A stretch of DNA of 64,000 nucleotides from Delphinapterus leucas (taxonomy: Eukaryota; Chordata; Mammalia; Artiodactyla; Monodontidae), in contig NW_022098021.1 in assembly GCF_002288925.2 (NCBI RefSeq), positions 5,396,138-5,460,137 of the forward strand, read 5' to 3'. Positions 27,501 through 39,500 of the stretch are shown in pieces. A program made the translations under genes and the position numbers. A model generated the notes under the pieces. That model was given only the letters and a program-made list of their open reading frames with translations, ran no database searches and had not been told where the DNA came from. Position 1 is the first letter of the stretch, and the number at the start of each line of letters is the position of its first letter.

Positions 27501-30500
27501 GATGCAATTGTAAATGGGATTGTTTTCTTTTTCTGACAGTTTGTTGTTAGAACCACATAGATTCTAACAACCACAGAATAGAACCACAACTGATTTTTTT
27601 ATATTGATTTTGTATCCTACAACTTTACTGAATTTGTTGATTAGTTCTAACAGGTTTTTGGTGGAATCTTTACAGTTTTCTATCTATAATATCATGTTAT
27701 ATGCAAATAGAGTCAGGTTTACTCCTTTCTTTCTGATTTGGATGTGTTTTATTTATTTTTCTTGCCTCATTGCTCTGGCTAGGACTTCCAGTACTATGTT
27801 GAATAAAGGTAGCAAAAGTGGGCATCCTTGTCTTGTTCCTGATCTTAGACGAGAAGCATTCAGCTTTCACCATTGAGTATGATGTTAGCTGTGAACTTTT
27901 TATATATGGCCTTATTATGTTGAGGTACATTCCCTCTATACCCACTTTGTTGAGAGTTTTTGTCATAAGTGGATATTGAATTTTATCAAATGCTTTTTCT
28001 GCATCTCTTGAGAGGATCATATAATTTTTATCCTTCATTTTGTTAATGTGGTGGATCATATTGACTGATTTGCAGATGGTGAACCATCCTTGCATTTGTG
28101 GAATAAAACCCACTTGATGATGGTATATGCTCCTTTTAATGTATTGTTGAATTTAGATTGCTAATATTTCCTTGAGGATTTTTGCATCTATGTTAAGGGA
28201 TATTGGCCTGTAATTTTCTTTTCTTGTAGTGTTCTTTTCTGGTTTTGGTGTTAGGGTAATGCTGACCTCATAAGATGAGTTTGGAAGTGTTCCCAGCTCT
28301 TCTATTTTTTAGAAGAGTTTGAGAGGATTGAAACAATTCTCCTTAAAATGTTTGTTAGAATTCATCAGTGAAGTCATCTGGTCCTGGATTTTCTTTGGGA
28401 GCTTTATTGTTTTTTTACGGATTCAATCTCCTTACTAGTAATTCTGTTCAAATTTTCTGTTTCTTCATGATTTGGTCTTGGTAGGTTGTATGTTTTTAGA
28501 AGTTTATTCATTTATTCTAGGCTGTCCATTTTGTTGGTATATAATTGTTCATAGTAGAGACATACCTTGTTTTATTGCACTTTGCTTTATTGTGCTTCAC
28601 AGATGTTGCGTTTTTTTTTTTTGTTTTTTTTTTTTGCGGTACGCGGGCCTCTCACTGCTGCGGCCTCTCCCGCTGCGGAGCACAGGCCCTGGACGCGCAG
28701 GCCCAGCGGCCATGGCTCACGGGCCCAGCCACTCCGCGGCATGTGGGATCCTCCCGGACCGGGGCACGAACCCACGTCCCCCGTATCGGCAGGCGGACTC
28801 TCAACCACTGCGCCACCAGGGAAGCCCGGTTTTTTTTTTTTTTTTTTTTTTTTTTTGTGGTACGCGGGCCTTTCACTGTTGTGGCCTCTCCCGTTGCAGA
28901 GCACAGGCTCTGGACGCGCAGGCTCAGTGGCCATGGCTCATGGGCCCAGACGCTCCGCGGCATGTGGGATCTTCTCGGACCGGGGCACGAACCTGCGTCC
29001 CCTGCATCGGCAGGCGGACTCTAAACCACTGCGCCACCAGGGAAGCCCCGATGTTGCGTTTTTAATAAGGGTGTGGCAACCCTGCCTTGAGCAAGTCTAT
29101 CAGAGCCATTTTTTCCAATGGCATCTGCTCACTTCATGTCTTTGTGTCACATTTTGGTAATTCTCACAATACTTCAAACTTTTTTGTTATTATTAATGTT
29201 ATGATGATCTGTGATCAGTGATTTTTGATGTTACTGCTACAACTCGCTGAAAGCTCAGAAGATGGTTAGCATTTTTAGCAAGAAAGTATTTTTTAATTAA
29301 GGTGTGTACACTTTTTTAGACATAATACTATTGCACACTTAGACTACAGCATAGTGTAAACATAACTTTTATATGCAGTGGGACACCAAAAAATTTGTGT
29401 GACTCATCTTATTTCAATATTCGCTATATTGTGATGGTCTGGAACTGAACCTGCAATATCTCCAAAGTATGCCTGTAGTCTCTCATGATCCTTTGTATTT
29501 CTGTGGTATCAATTGTAATGTCTCCTCTTTCATTTCTAATTTTGAGTCCTCTCTTTTTTTTTTTATTGGTAAGTCTAACTAAAGGTTAGTCTATTTTGTT
29601 TATCTTTTCAAAAAACCACGTCTTAGTTTCATTGATATTTTCTATTTTCTTTTTAGTCTCTATGTTATTTATGCTCTGATCTTTGTTATTTCTTTCCTTC
29701 TACTAACCTGGGTTTCATTTGTTCTTTTTCTAGTTCCTTGAAACGTAAAGTTAGGTTGTGCATTTGCACTCTTTATTTTTGTTTAATGTAGATGTTTATT
29801 GCTATCAACTTCCCTCTTAGAACTGTTTTTGTTGCATCCTATAAATTTGTTTTTTTTGCGGTACACAGGCCTCTCACTGCTGTGGCCTCCCCTGTTGTGG
29901 AGCACAGGCTCCGGACACGCAGGCTCAGCAGCCATGGCTCACGGGCCCAGCCGCTCCGCGGCATCCGGGATCTTCCCAGACCAGGGCACGAACCCGTGTC
30001 CCCTGCATCGGCAGGCGGACTCTCAACCACTGCGCCACCAGGGAATCCCTGTTTAGTACTTTCTTAAACTCTCTCTCTCTCCATGCAAATTCTTACTTTA
30101 TTCATGCATTGTTTTCCTGACCTCAGTGAGCATCTTTATGACCATTATTTTGAACTCTTTACAGGTAAATCACTTATCTCCATTTCACTGGGGTTTGTTT
30201 CTGGAGTTTTATCTTGTTCTTCTGTTTGGAACACACTCCTTTCTTTCTTCATTTCCCTTAATTCTCCATGTTGGTTTCTGTGAATTAGATAAAACAGCCA
30301 TATCCTCCCAGTATTCACAGAGTGGTCTCTTGTAGAAGATAAATCTTATCTTTCAGCCCAGGCTTAGCTCTTGGTTGTCTCTCAAATTGCCTTCTTTGTG
30401 CTTATTGTCTCCCAGTTGTGAGGGGGTACCATGACTTGTCAGTGTACCAAAGGGGAGGGTCTCAGTCAGCACCTAGAGGCACAGTGATGGGAAGCTGGAT

Positions 30501-33500
30501 GTTCAGGCAGTGGCAAGCAGACCTCTTTCAGGGAGAGAATGGGAGCTAGTGTTTCTGTCTGCTCTCTCTGCACTGAGCCATACAGGATAGCCAGTTAATA
30601 ACTGTTTCTTTGTTTGCTACAGTCCAGTGGGGCCCACAAATGCAAGACCTGCTGGCCACCAGATCAAGGGGGTGTATCCTCTGCATGGCAGTCACAAAGG
30701 CCAGGGTTCTAGATATGTGCAAAAGCTCCTTTCAGAGAGATATCAGAGGGGGGATGTGTAGATGGTGCTTCCAGCCTCCCCAGTCTCAGGCAGAATTGCA
30801 GTCAGTTCCTAGATGTATGTTAAATTAGGAGTCTGACCCTCAGGTTGAAAGTAGGCCTCTTTAAAAACAAACAACCCAATCAAAAAATGGGAGAAGACTT
30901 AAATAGACATTTCTCCAAAGAAGACATACAGATGGCCAACAGACACATGAAAATATGCTCAACATCGCTAATTATTAGAGAAATGCAAACCAAAACCACA
31001 ATGAGGTATTACCTCACACTAGTCAGAATGGCCATCATCAAAGAGTCTACAAATAATAAATGCTGGAGAGGGTGAGGAGAAAAGGGAACCCTCTTGCACT
31101 GTTGGTGGGAATGTAAATTGATACAGCCACTATGGAGAACAGTATGGAGGCTCCTTAACAAACTAAAAACAGAGGGAATTCCCTGGTGGTCCAGTGGTTA
31201 GGACTCCATGTTTCCACTGCCGGCGGCCTGGGTTCTATCCCTGGTCAAGGAGCTAAGATCCCGCAAGCTGAGTGGAGCAGCTAAAAAAAAAAAACAACTT
31301 AAAAATACAGCTACCATACGATCCAGCTATCCCACTCCTGGGCACATATCTGGACAAAACTCTAATTCAAAAAGATACATGCACCCCAATGTTCATAGCA
31401 GCACTATTCACAACAGCCAAGACATGGAAGCAACCTAAGTGTCCACTGGCAGATAAGTGGATAAAGAAGATGTGGTACATATATACAATGGAATATTTCT
31501 CAGCCATAAAAAAGAATGAAATAATGCCATTTGCAACAACATGGATGGACCTAGAGATTATCATACTAAGTGAAGTCAGAGAAAAACAGAGAAAGACAAA
31601 TATCATATGTATCACTTATATGTGGAATCTAAAAGTATGATACAAATGAACTTATTTACAAAACAGAAACAGACTCACAGACATAGAAAACAAACTCACG
31701 GTTACCAAAGTGGAAGGAGGGGCATGGATAAATTAGGAGCTTGGGATTAACAGATACATACTACTATATATAAAACAGATAAATGACAAGGTCCTACTGT
31801 ATAGTAGAGGGAACTGCATTCATTACCTTGCAATAACCTATAATGGAAAAAAATTTGAAAAAGAATATGTATATACTTACAGGTATAACTGAATCACTTT
31901 GCTGTACACTAGAAACTAATACAACATTGTAAACCAACTATATACTTCAATAAAATTTTTTTTAAAAAAACAGGCCTCTTTAAGGGAGAAACTGGGAGAA
32001 GGACGTTTATGTCTGTTGCCTCGGCCCAGAGGCTCAGGTATAGTCATAATGAGTCCTTGCAAACCTTTACAAACTGTTTCTTTGTTTGCTAGATTCTGGT
32101 GGGTCTCATGGACATAAGCCCCACTGACTTTCAGAGCCAGGTGTTTTGGGGGCCTGTCCCTCAGATGGAAGTCCTAATAGTAGGAACACTAGATGCCGGG
32201 TCCAAACCCTTCGCTCCTCAGGGAGAACATTAAAGTTGTGAGTTCCTTACCAATTGCATGTTGCTGTGCTGGGGGCTGGACTTATGGCAAGATTGTGTCT
32301 CAGTCTTTTCTATCCATTTAAATTTTTTTTTTTTCTCATTTGCCTGATGTGTAAGAGTTGCTTAGCTGGTTTCCGGATTTCCTTCAGAAGGAACTGTTCC
32401 ACGTGTAGCTGTAGATTTGGTGTGTCCATGGGAGGAGGTGAGTTCAGGAGCTTCCTTCACAGTCATCGTCGAGTTTTTAAAAAATGTATCTTCTGGATAC
32501 AAGTCCTTCATCAGATATGTAATTGACAAATATTTGCTACGAACCTGTGACATGTCTTTTGAAGACCTGAAACTCGATCTTGAAGATGTCCAATTTATCA
32601 GTTTTTCTTTTATGGATTATGCTTTTGGTTTTGTAACTAAAAAAATCTTGGTCCAATATAAGGTTAGAAAGATTTTCCCCTAGGAGTTTTACAGTTTTAG
32701 GTTTTACATGTAGGTTTTTACATTTACATTTTAGTTTTAAATTTAGGTCTATGATCCATTTTGAGTAAACTTTTTATATGGTATGATACATGAATCACAG
32801 TTGTTCATATGACTGTATTTGCAAATGAGTATCTAATTGTTTCAGCACCATATATTGAAAGATTATGATTTCTCCACTGAATTGCCTCTAAACTTCCATC
32901 AAAAATAAATTGATTGCATATTTCTGATTTATTGCTGGAATTCCTATACTTTTCCACTGATCTATTTGTCTATCTTGGTGCCAATTCCGCATTGTCTTAT
33001 TATTGCTTTATAATAAGCCCTGAAATCAAGTATTATTAATATTCAAACTTTGTTCTTTTTTTCAAAGTTGTTTTGGGTATTCTAGGTCTCTTTCATTTCC
33101 ATATGAATTTTAGAATAAGCTTGTCAATTTCTGCAAAAAGTTCTGCAGGGATTTTGACAGGAATTGTATTGAATCATTAGATTGATTTGGGCAAAACTGA
33201 CATTTTAGCAATATTGAGTCATACCGTACATAAACATTGTATATATCCTTTTATTTAGGGCTCCTTTAATTTCTCTTAGCAATGTTTTGGAGTTTTCAGT
33301 GTACAGATCTTGTCTATCTTTATCCCTATTTCATATTTTTGTGCTGTTTTATATTTTTCACTTCAATTTCTGATTGTTACAGAAGCACAATTTATTTTTC
33401 TACACTAAACCTGTAACACGCAAACTTACAGAATTTGCTTATTAGTTATCGTTACTTTTTTGTAGGTTCCATAGGATTTTATACGTATATGATTAATGTC

Positions 33501-36500
33501 ATCTGCAAATAGACAGTTTTACTTCTACCTTTCCAATATGGATGCCTTTTCCTTGCCTTATTACACTGGCTAGAATCTCCAGTACAATGTTGAAAAGAGG
33601 TAGTAAGAATCGATATTCTTGCCTTATTTCTAATCTTAGGATAAAATACTTAGTCATTTGATGTTAAGTATGATGTTAGCTAAGTGTTTTTCACTCACTT
33701 TAGTTTGAGGAGAATCATTTCTATTCCTAGTTTGCTGGGAAATTTTATCAGGAATGGATGTTAAATTTTGTCAAAGGCTTCTTCTGTATCTATTGAGATA
33801 ATCATACAGGTTTGTTTTTGTTTTTTAATGGCTTTTTTTTTTTATTCTGTGAATATGGTGAACTACATTGATTCATTTGCAAATATTAACCAACCTTGAC
33901 TTCCTGGAATAAACACCGATTAGACATATATTATCTTTTGTATACACTGTTTTTTTGTTTTTTGGGGTTTTTTTGCGGTAGGCGGGCCTCTCACCATCGT
34001 GGGCGAAGGCTCAGCGGCCATGGCTCATGGGCCCAGCCGCTCCGCTGCATGTGGGATCTTCCCGGACCGGGGCACGAACCCGTGTCCCCTGCATTGGCAG
34101 GCGGACTCTCAACCACTGTGCCACCAGGGAAGCCCATGTATACACTGTTGAATTCGATTTGCTAAAGGGTTGCTAAGAATTTTTGCATTTATTTTCATGG
34201 CAATTATTGGTCTGCAGGTTTGTTTTTGTTTTTTGCTTGTAATGTCTTTTTCTGGTTTTGGTATCAAAGTAAAGCTGGCCTCATAGAATGTGTTGAGAAG
34301 TATTATCTTCTCTTAAATTTTCTGGAAGAATCTGTGCAGTATTGGTATTATTTCCTCTTTAAATACTTGGTAGATTCCCCAGTGAAGGCATGTGCTCCAG
34401 TAACTTTCATTGTGGGAATATTTTAACCACAAATTCAATTTATTAACGGACATAGCATTATTTAGGTTATCAATTTTTCCTGGATAGCTTTGGTAGTATG
34501 TGTCTTGCAAGGAATTTTTTCCATTAAATGTTAAGTTGTCGAAGTATAAAGTTGTTAATAATATTTCCATATTATCCTTTTAATATCTATAGATTCTGTA
34601 GTGGTGTTGCCTCTCTTACTCCTGATATTAGAAATTTGTGTCCTTTTTCCCCCTGATCGATTTGGCTATAGAGGTTTAGCAATTTTATTGATATTTTATT
34701 GCTCTTGGCTGCACTGATTTTCTCCCTTTTTCTCTATTTAATTGATTTTCACTCTGATCATGTGCGCTTCCTTTGTTTCTTACATGATTTTTTTTTTTTT
34801 TTGGCTGTACCACACGCTAAGAGGAATCTTAGTTCCCCAACCAAGGATCGAACCCATGCCCCCTGCAGTGGTAGCACAGATTCTTAACCACTGGACTGCC
34901 AGGGAAGTCCCTTACATGGGGTTTAACTTGTTATTTTTCCCCTCTTGCTTGTGCTTAGATTTGAGATCACTGATTTGAGATCTTTATTCTTTTCTAGTAA
35001 TTTATAGCAATATAATTTAATGCTGCTAATCATTTAATAATTAATAACTTAATACATTTCCTCTTAAGTACTGCTTTAGAGACATCCCACAAATTCTGAT
35101 AAATTGCATTTCATTTAGTTCAATATACATTTTCACTTATCTTTTGTTTTCTTCTTTGACCCATGTATTATTTAGAAATGTGTTATTTAGTTTCCAAATA
35201 TTTAAGGATTTTCCATTTATCTTTCTGTTATTAATTTCTAATTTAATACCATTGTCGTCAAAGGATACACTTTGTATGTCTTGAATCTTTTAAAATTTAT
35301 GGGGACTTCCCTGGTGGCACAGGAAATTAAGAATCTGCCTGCTAATGCAGGGGACACAGGTTCGAGCCCTGGTCCGGGAAGATCCCACATGCCACGGAGC
35401 AACTAAGCCCATGCACCACAACTACTGAGCCTGACCTCTAGAGCCTGTGAGCCACAACTACTGAGCCCGTGTGCCACAACTACTGAAGGCCGCGTGCCTA
35501 GAGCCCTTGCCCCACTGCAATGAGAAGCCCCTCACCGCAACAAAGAGTAGCCCCCACTTGCCACAACTAGAGAAAAAGCTTGTGTGCAGCAACGAAGACT
35601 CAATACAGCCAAAAATAAAAATGAATAAATAAATTTATTTTTAAAAATAAAAGTAAATAAATAAAGGAATAAAATTTATGGAAGCTTGTTTTATGGTCCA
35701 GAATATGGTCTAAATTGATGTGTATTGCATGCAACTGAAAAGAACTTATATTCAGCTGTTAAGTATTCTTTAAAGGTAAATTAGGTCAAGTTGGTTGATA
35801 CTATTGTTCAAGTCTTCTACATCTTAATGCTTTATTTCTCTTTCTTCTATCAATTACTGAAGGAGTGTTGAACTCTCTGAATTTAATTATGGATTTGTTC
35901 ATTTCTCCTCACAATTCAATCACATTTTGATCCCTGTATTTTCAAGCTCTGTTATTAGATACGTAAATGTTTAGGAGTTTTATGTCCTCTTGATAAATCA
36001 AGCCTTATAGCATTATGAAATGACTTTCCGTCCCTAGTAATATTCTTTGCTCTGAAATATACTGTCTAGTATTTTAGCTTCTCCGGCTTTCTTTTGATTA
36101 GTGTTAGCATGCAATTTTTTTCCCTATCCTTCCACTTTTAACCTATTTGTGTCTTCCTATCCAAGTCTGGTTTCATTTAAGAACATTATAGTTGGGTCTT
36201 GCTTTTGTTTTTTTTTTTCTTTTTAATAAAATCTGACTACCTCTGCCTTTTAATTGTGATATGTAGATTATTTAATGACATTATTGATACGCTTAGGTTT
36301 AAATCTACCATATTATTCTTTGTTTTCTATTTGTCCATCTGTTCTTTTTTCCCCTTTTCCTGTTTTTCTGCCTCCTTTGGGAAGAATTGAGTATTTTTTA
36401 TGGTTCCACATCATCTCCTTTCTGGGATCATTACCTATAATGCTTTGCTTTTTTATTTTAGTAGTTGCTTTGAGGTTTAGAGTATATGTCTTTATCTTAA

Positions 36501-39500
36501 CGTAGTCTACTTCTACGTGCTCTTATACCACCTCATATATAATATCAGAATACAACAGTATCAGTATATACTTACAATAGTACATTTCCATTTCATCCCT
36601 CTTTAGGCTTTGTGCTATTGCTGTCATACAGCATACTTCCACATAAGTTTTAAACCCCCCCAAAATCACTGATATTATTTTTGCTGTAAGTAATCAATTA
36701 TCTTAACAATTTAAACATTTTTTTTTTAAGTCTTCTATTTTACTCCCTTTGGGTGGTCAAATATACATGTAATTAGAGTTCTTGGAGAGAATGGGGGAAA
36801 GGAGGACAGAAGAAAATATTTGATGAAATAATGGAGAAAATTCTTTCTACATCTGATGCAAATGATAGAAGCCCGACAAAACCCAAGTGCATGAATCAGG
36901 AAGAAAACTGCAAAAGGTACATTATAATCAAGTTAGTTAAAGCCAATGATAAAGAGAAAATCTTTTTTTTTTAATCGTTGCTAGTAATGACACGTATTCT
37001 TAATCAGGTATATCCTGAATCACTTTTTCATCACAACACACATAAATGTCTCATTGTATACATGTAATGTTTTGTATTACACAAGGTATCAGGCTTGTTG
37101 AATATTTGCCAACAAAAGGATTTTTTGGCTGAGAAGGAATCCAGACAAGAATGAGAGGTCACTAGTACTTTAAAGACAAAATTGAATTTGCCAACCAACT
37201 TTAAAAAAATCAACCTCTTTTAGAGAACCTATAGTATTTTGTCATAGCAAGTAGCCACTTGCAACAAAGTCCCTATTTGGGGCTCATTAAAGGAAGTCTT
37301 CATGCTCATTTTTGCCATTGTCTGGGAAAATCTTAAATGCATCCAGAGAAAACAGATACATTCATACAGCAGACTTACATGTATGTTTGACCAACTGAAG
37401 TCCTCATGTAGCTCGCTGATTCTCTGTTCATTTTACTTTGACTATTTTCTCTGTTCATTTTGGATAGTTTCTATTGCTGTGCCTTCAAGTTCACCAATCT
37501 TTTCTTCTGCAGTATCTAATCTATTAACCCCAACCAGTGTAATTTTAGTTTTCACCTCTGGAAGTTTAATTTGTGTGATTTTTTCATATTTGCTATTTCC
37601 CTACTTAACACGTACAAGCTTTCCTCTAGCTTCAGGAACAAAGGAATATAGTTATAACAACTATTTTAATGTTCTTGTCTAGTAATTCTATATTCTATGC
37701 CATTTACGGGTCTCCTTTGGACATTTGAGTTTTCTCCTTATTATGGGTTGAATTTTTATCTTTTGTTTGTCTGTTAATTTGTAACAAGATGCCAGACATT
37801 GTGAATTTTACCTGCTGTCAGATACTTCTGTGTTCTGTTAAATATTCTTGAACTTTTTTCTGAGATGTAGTTAAGTTCACTGTAAACACTTGATCCCTTC
37901 AAGTCTTGCTTTTAAGCTTGGTTAGGTGAGACCAGAGCAGTGTTTAGTACAGAGCTAATTTTTCTCCACTAGTGGACTTCATCAAAACTAATAACTTCTG
38001 TTCTTCAAAGGACACAGTTAAAAAAATGAAAAGACAAGCCACAGGATGGGAGAAAATATTTTCAAAACAAACAACCTGATAAAAAACAGGCAAAAGACTT
38101 TAGGAGACACTTCATCAAACAAAACATAGCATGACAATTAAGCACACAAAAAGGTGATCAACATCATTAGTCATTAGGGAAATGCAAATTTAAACCACAA
38201 TGACATGTTGCTACACCTGTTAGAAATGTTCAAAAACAAAACCAAAAACACTGACCATACCAAGTTATGACAACGATTTTGAGCAACTGTACATGCACTT
38301 TGAAAAGCTGGCACCTTCTCATAAAGCTGAATATTCACTTAGCATACATTCCAGTGATACAACACCACTCCTAAGATATTTACCCAAGAGAAATGAAAAC
38401 CTATGCTCACACCAAGACTTATGTTCAAATATTTATAGTGGCTTTATTCATAATTGCCAGAAACTAGAAGCAAACTCAGGAACTTCAGCTGGTTAGTGGA
38501 TAAACAAACTTTGGCACATCCATACCACGGAATACTACACAGCAATAGAAAGGAAAAAAGATCTGATATACATAACAACATGGATTAATCTCAAATAATT
38601 ACACTATGTGAAAGAAACAGACTCAAAAGTCTATATACCGTAAAATCCCACTTATATGACATTCTGGAAAATTTGGGGAAAATGATAGGGACAAAAAAAG
38701 AGATAACTAGTTGCCGGGGTTGGGGATGGGCATCAGGGTTGACTACAAAGGGGCATAAGGGCAGTTCTGGGGGAAATGGAAATGTTCTGTGTCTTGATAG
38801 TGGTGGTAGTTATGTGACTGTATGTGTTGGTTAAACTCATAGAGCCATACAGTAAAAAGGGTAAAGTTTGTTATATAAAAAGTATACCTCAATAAATCTG
38901 ACTTTTTAAAAAGCCAAAGGAAGAATTTGCCCCCACTGATATTAAGGCTGTTTCTAAGAATCCGTTCCAAAACCCTGGTGGCACTTCCCAGAGTCTCGTT
39001 CCAAACATATCCTGAGCAATGAGGACAACTTCATTTGTTTGTTTGTTTTATTTTCTTGTCACACTGCGCGGTACGCGGAACTTCCCTGACCAGGGATCGA
39101 ACCCGTGCTCCCTGCAGTGGAAGCCTGGAGTCTTAACCACTGGCCCACCAGGGAAGTCCAAGGACAACTTTAGAATCGGAAGAGAGCTCCTGAGGGGTGG
39201 TGGGGGGATAAGTGGAGAAAGAAATTTGGCACTCATCTAAAATAAAATTTTAGGTAAAAGTAAAGTCTACTCCACTGAAAAAGTGATGGTTTTAGAAATT
39301 ATAAAACAAATCAGAGAATGTCAGGACACTTCACTGTCAAATCCTCCAAGTCAAGTCTGCTGTGAGGCAGAGAACCGGGTAAGACTTGAAGATCTGAGTT
39401 CCAAGTCCAGCTTTGAGTTACCTGCTGTGATAACCCTGGATTTCAGCAAGTCGTTTAACCTCTTTGGGCCCCACTTTCCTCACTTGGTAAAAGAGGGCAG

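Larger units (their letters stand above)
28557..29475 (-). mobile_element. Tigger1-type deletion derivative carrying a SINE pair
   Basis: GACATACCTTGTTTTATTGC at the left and CAAAGTATGCCTG at the right, with TA on both sides; interior GATGATCTGTGATCAGTGAT and GAAGATGGTTAGCATTTTTA. Without the SINEs it is about 470 bp. It carries the same internal deletion junction as 20840-21283, in opposite orientation. Confidence 0.85.
21816..32465 (-). mobile_element. minus-strand L1 (old L1M type), heavily interrupted host of nested insertions
   Basis: L1 sequence runs in one orientation: 3' UTR (21816-22003, 22440-22494, 22919-23228), ORF2 3' end (26461 onward), reverse transcriptase (27697-28113 keeps [16 protein letters not shown]), more ORF2 to about 29850, then 5' UTR-like sequence (30060-30852 and 31984-32465, e.g. 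GATTGTGTCTCAGTC, CCATGGGAGGAGGTGAGTTC). ORF1 and the endonuclease part are not seen. The pieces join across each inserted element, which supports one original copy, though two adjacent copies are possible. Confidence 0.7.
32480..36740 (-). mobile_element. second old L1, ORF2 region, reverse
   Basis: Continuous reverse L1 ORF2 sequence: TCTGGATACAAGTCCTTCAT, TGGCTAGAATCTCCAGTACA, GGCCTCATAGAATGTGTTGA and GAATATACTGTCTAGTA-type blocks. No long open frame. Broken by SINEs at 33951-34136, 34787-34910 and 35303-35669. Confidence 0.75.

Noticed and set aside
28472..29160. Overlapping open frames of 159-197 codons on the plus strand and 103-115 on the minus strand
   Set aside because: They are translations of two adjacent cetacean SINEs and their homopolymer tails; similar fragments recur at every SINE in the window.
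31272..31640. 122-codon plus-strand frame with recognisable protein content
   Set aside because: It is the C-terminal part of L1 ORF2 in a 5'-truncated insertion with its own 12-bp TSD; not a separate gene.
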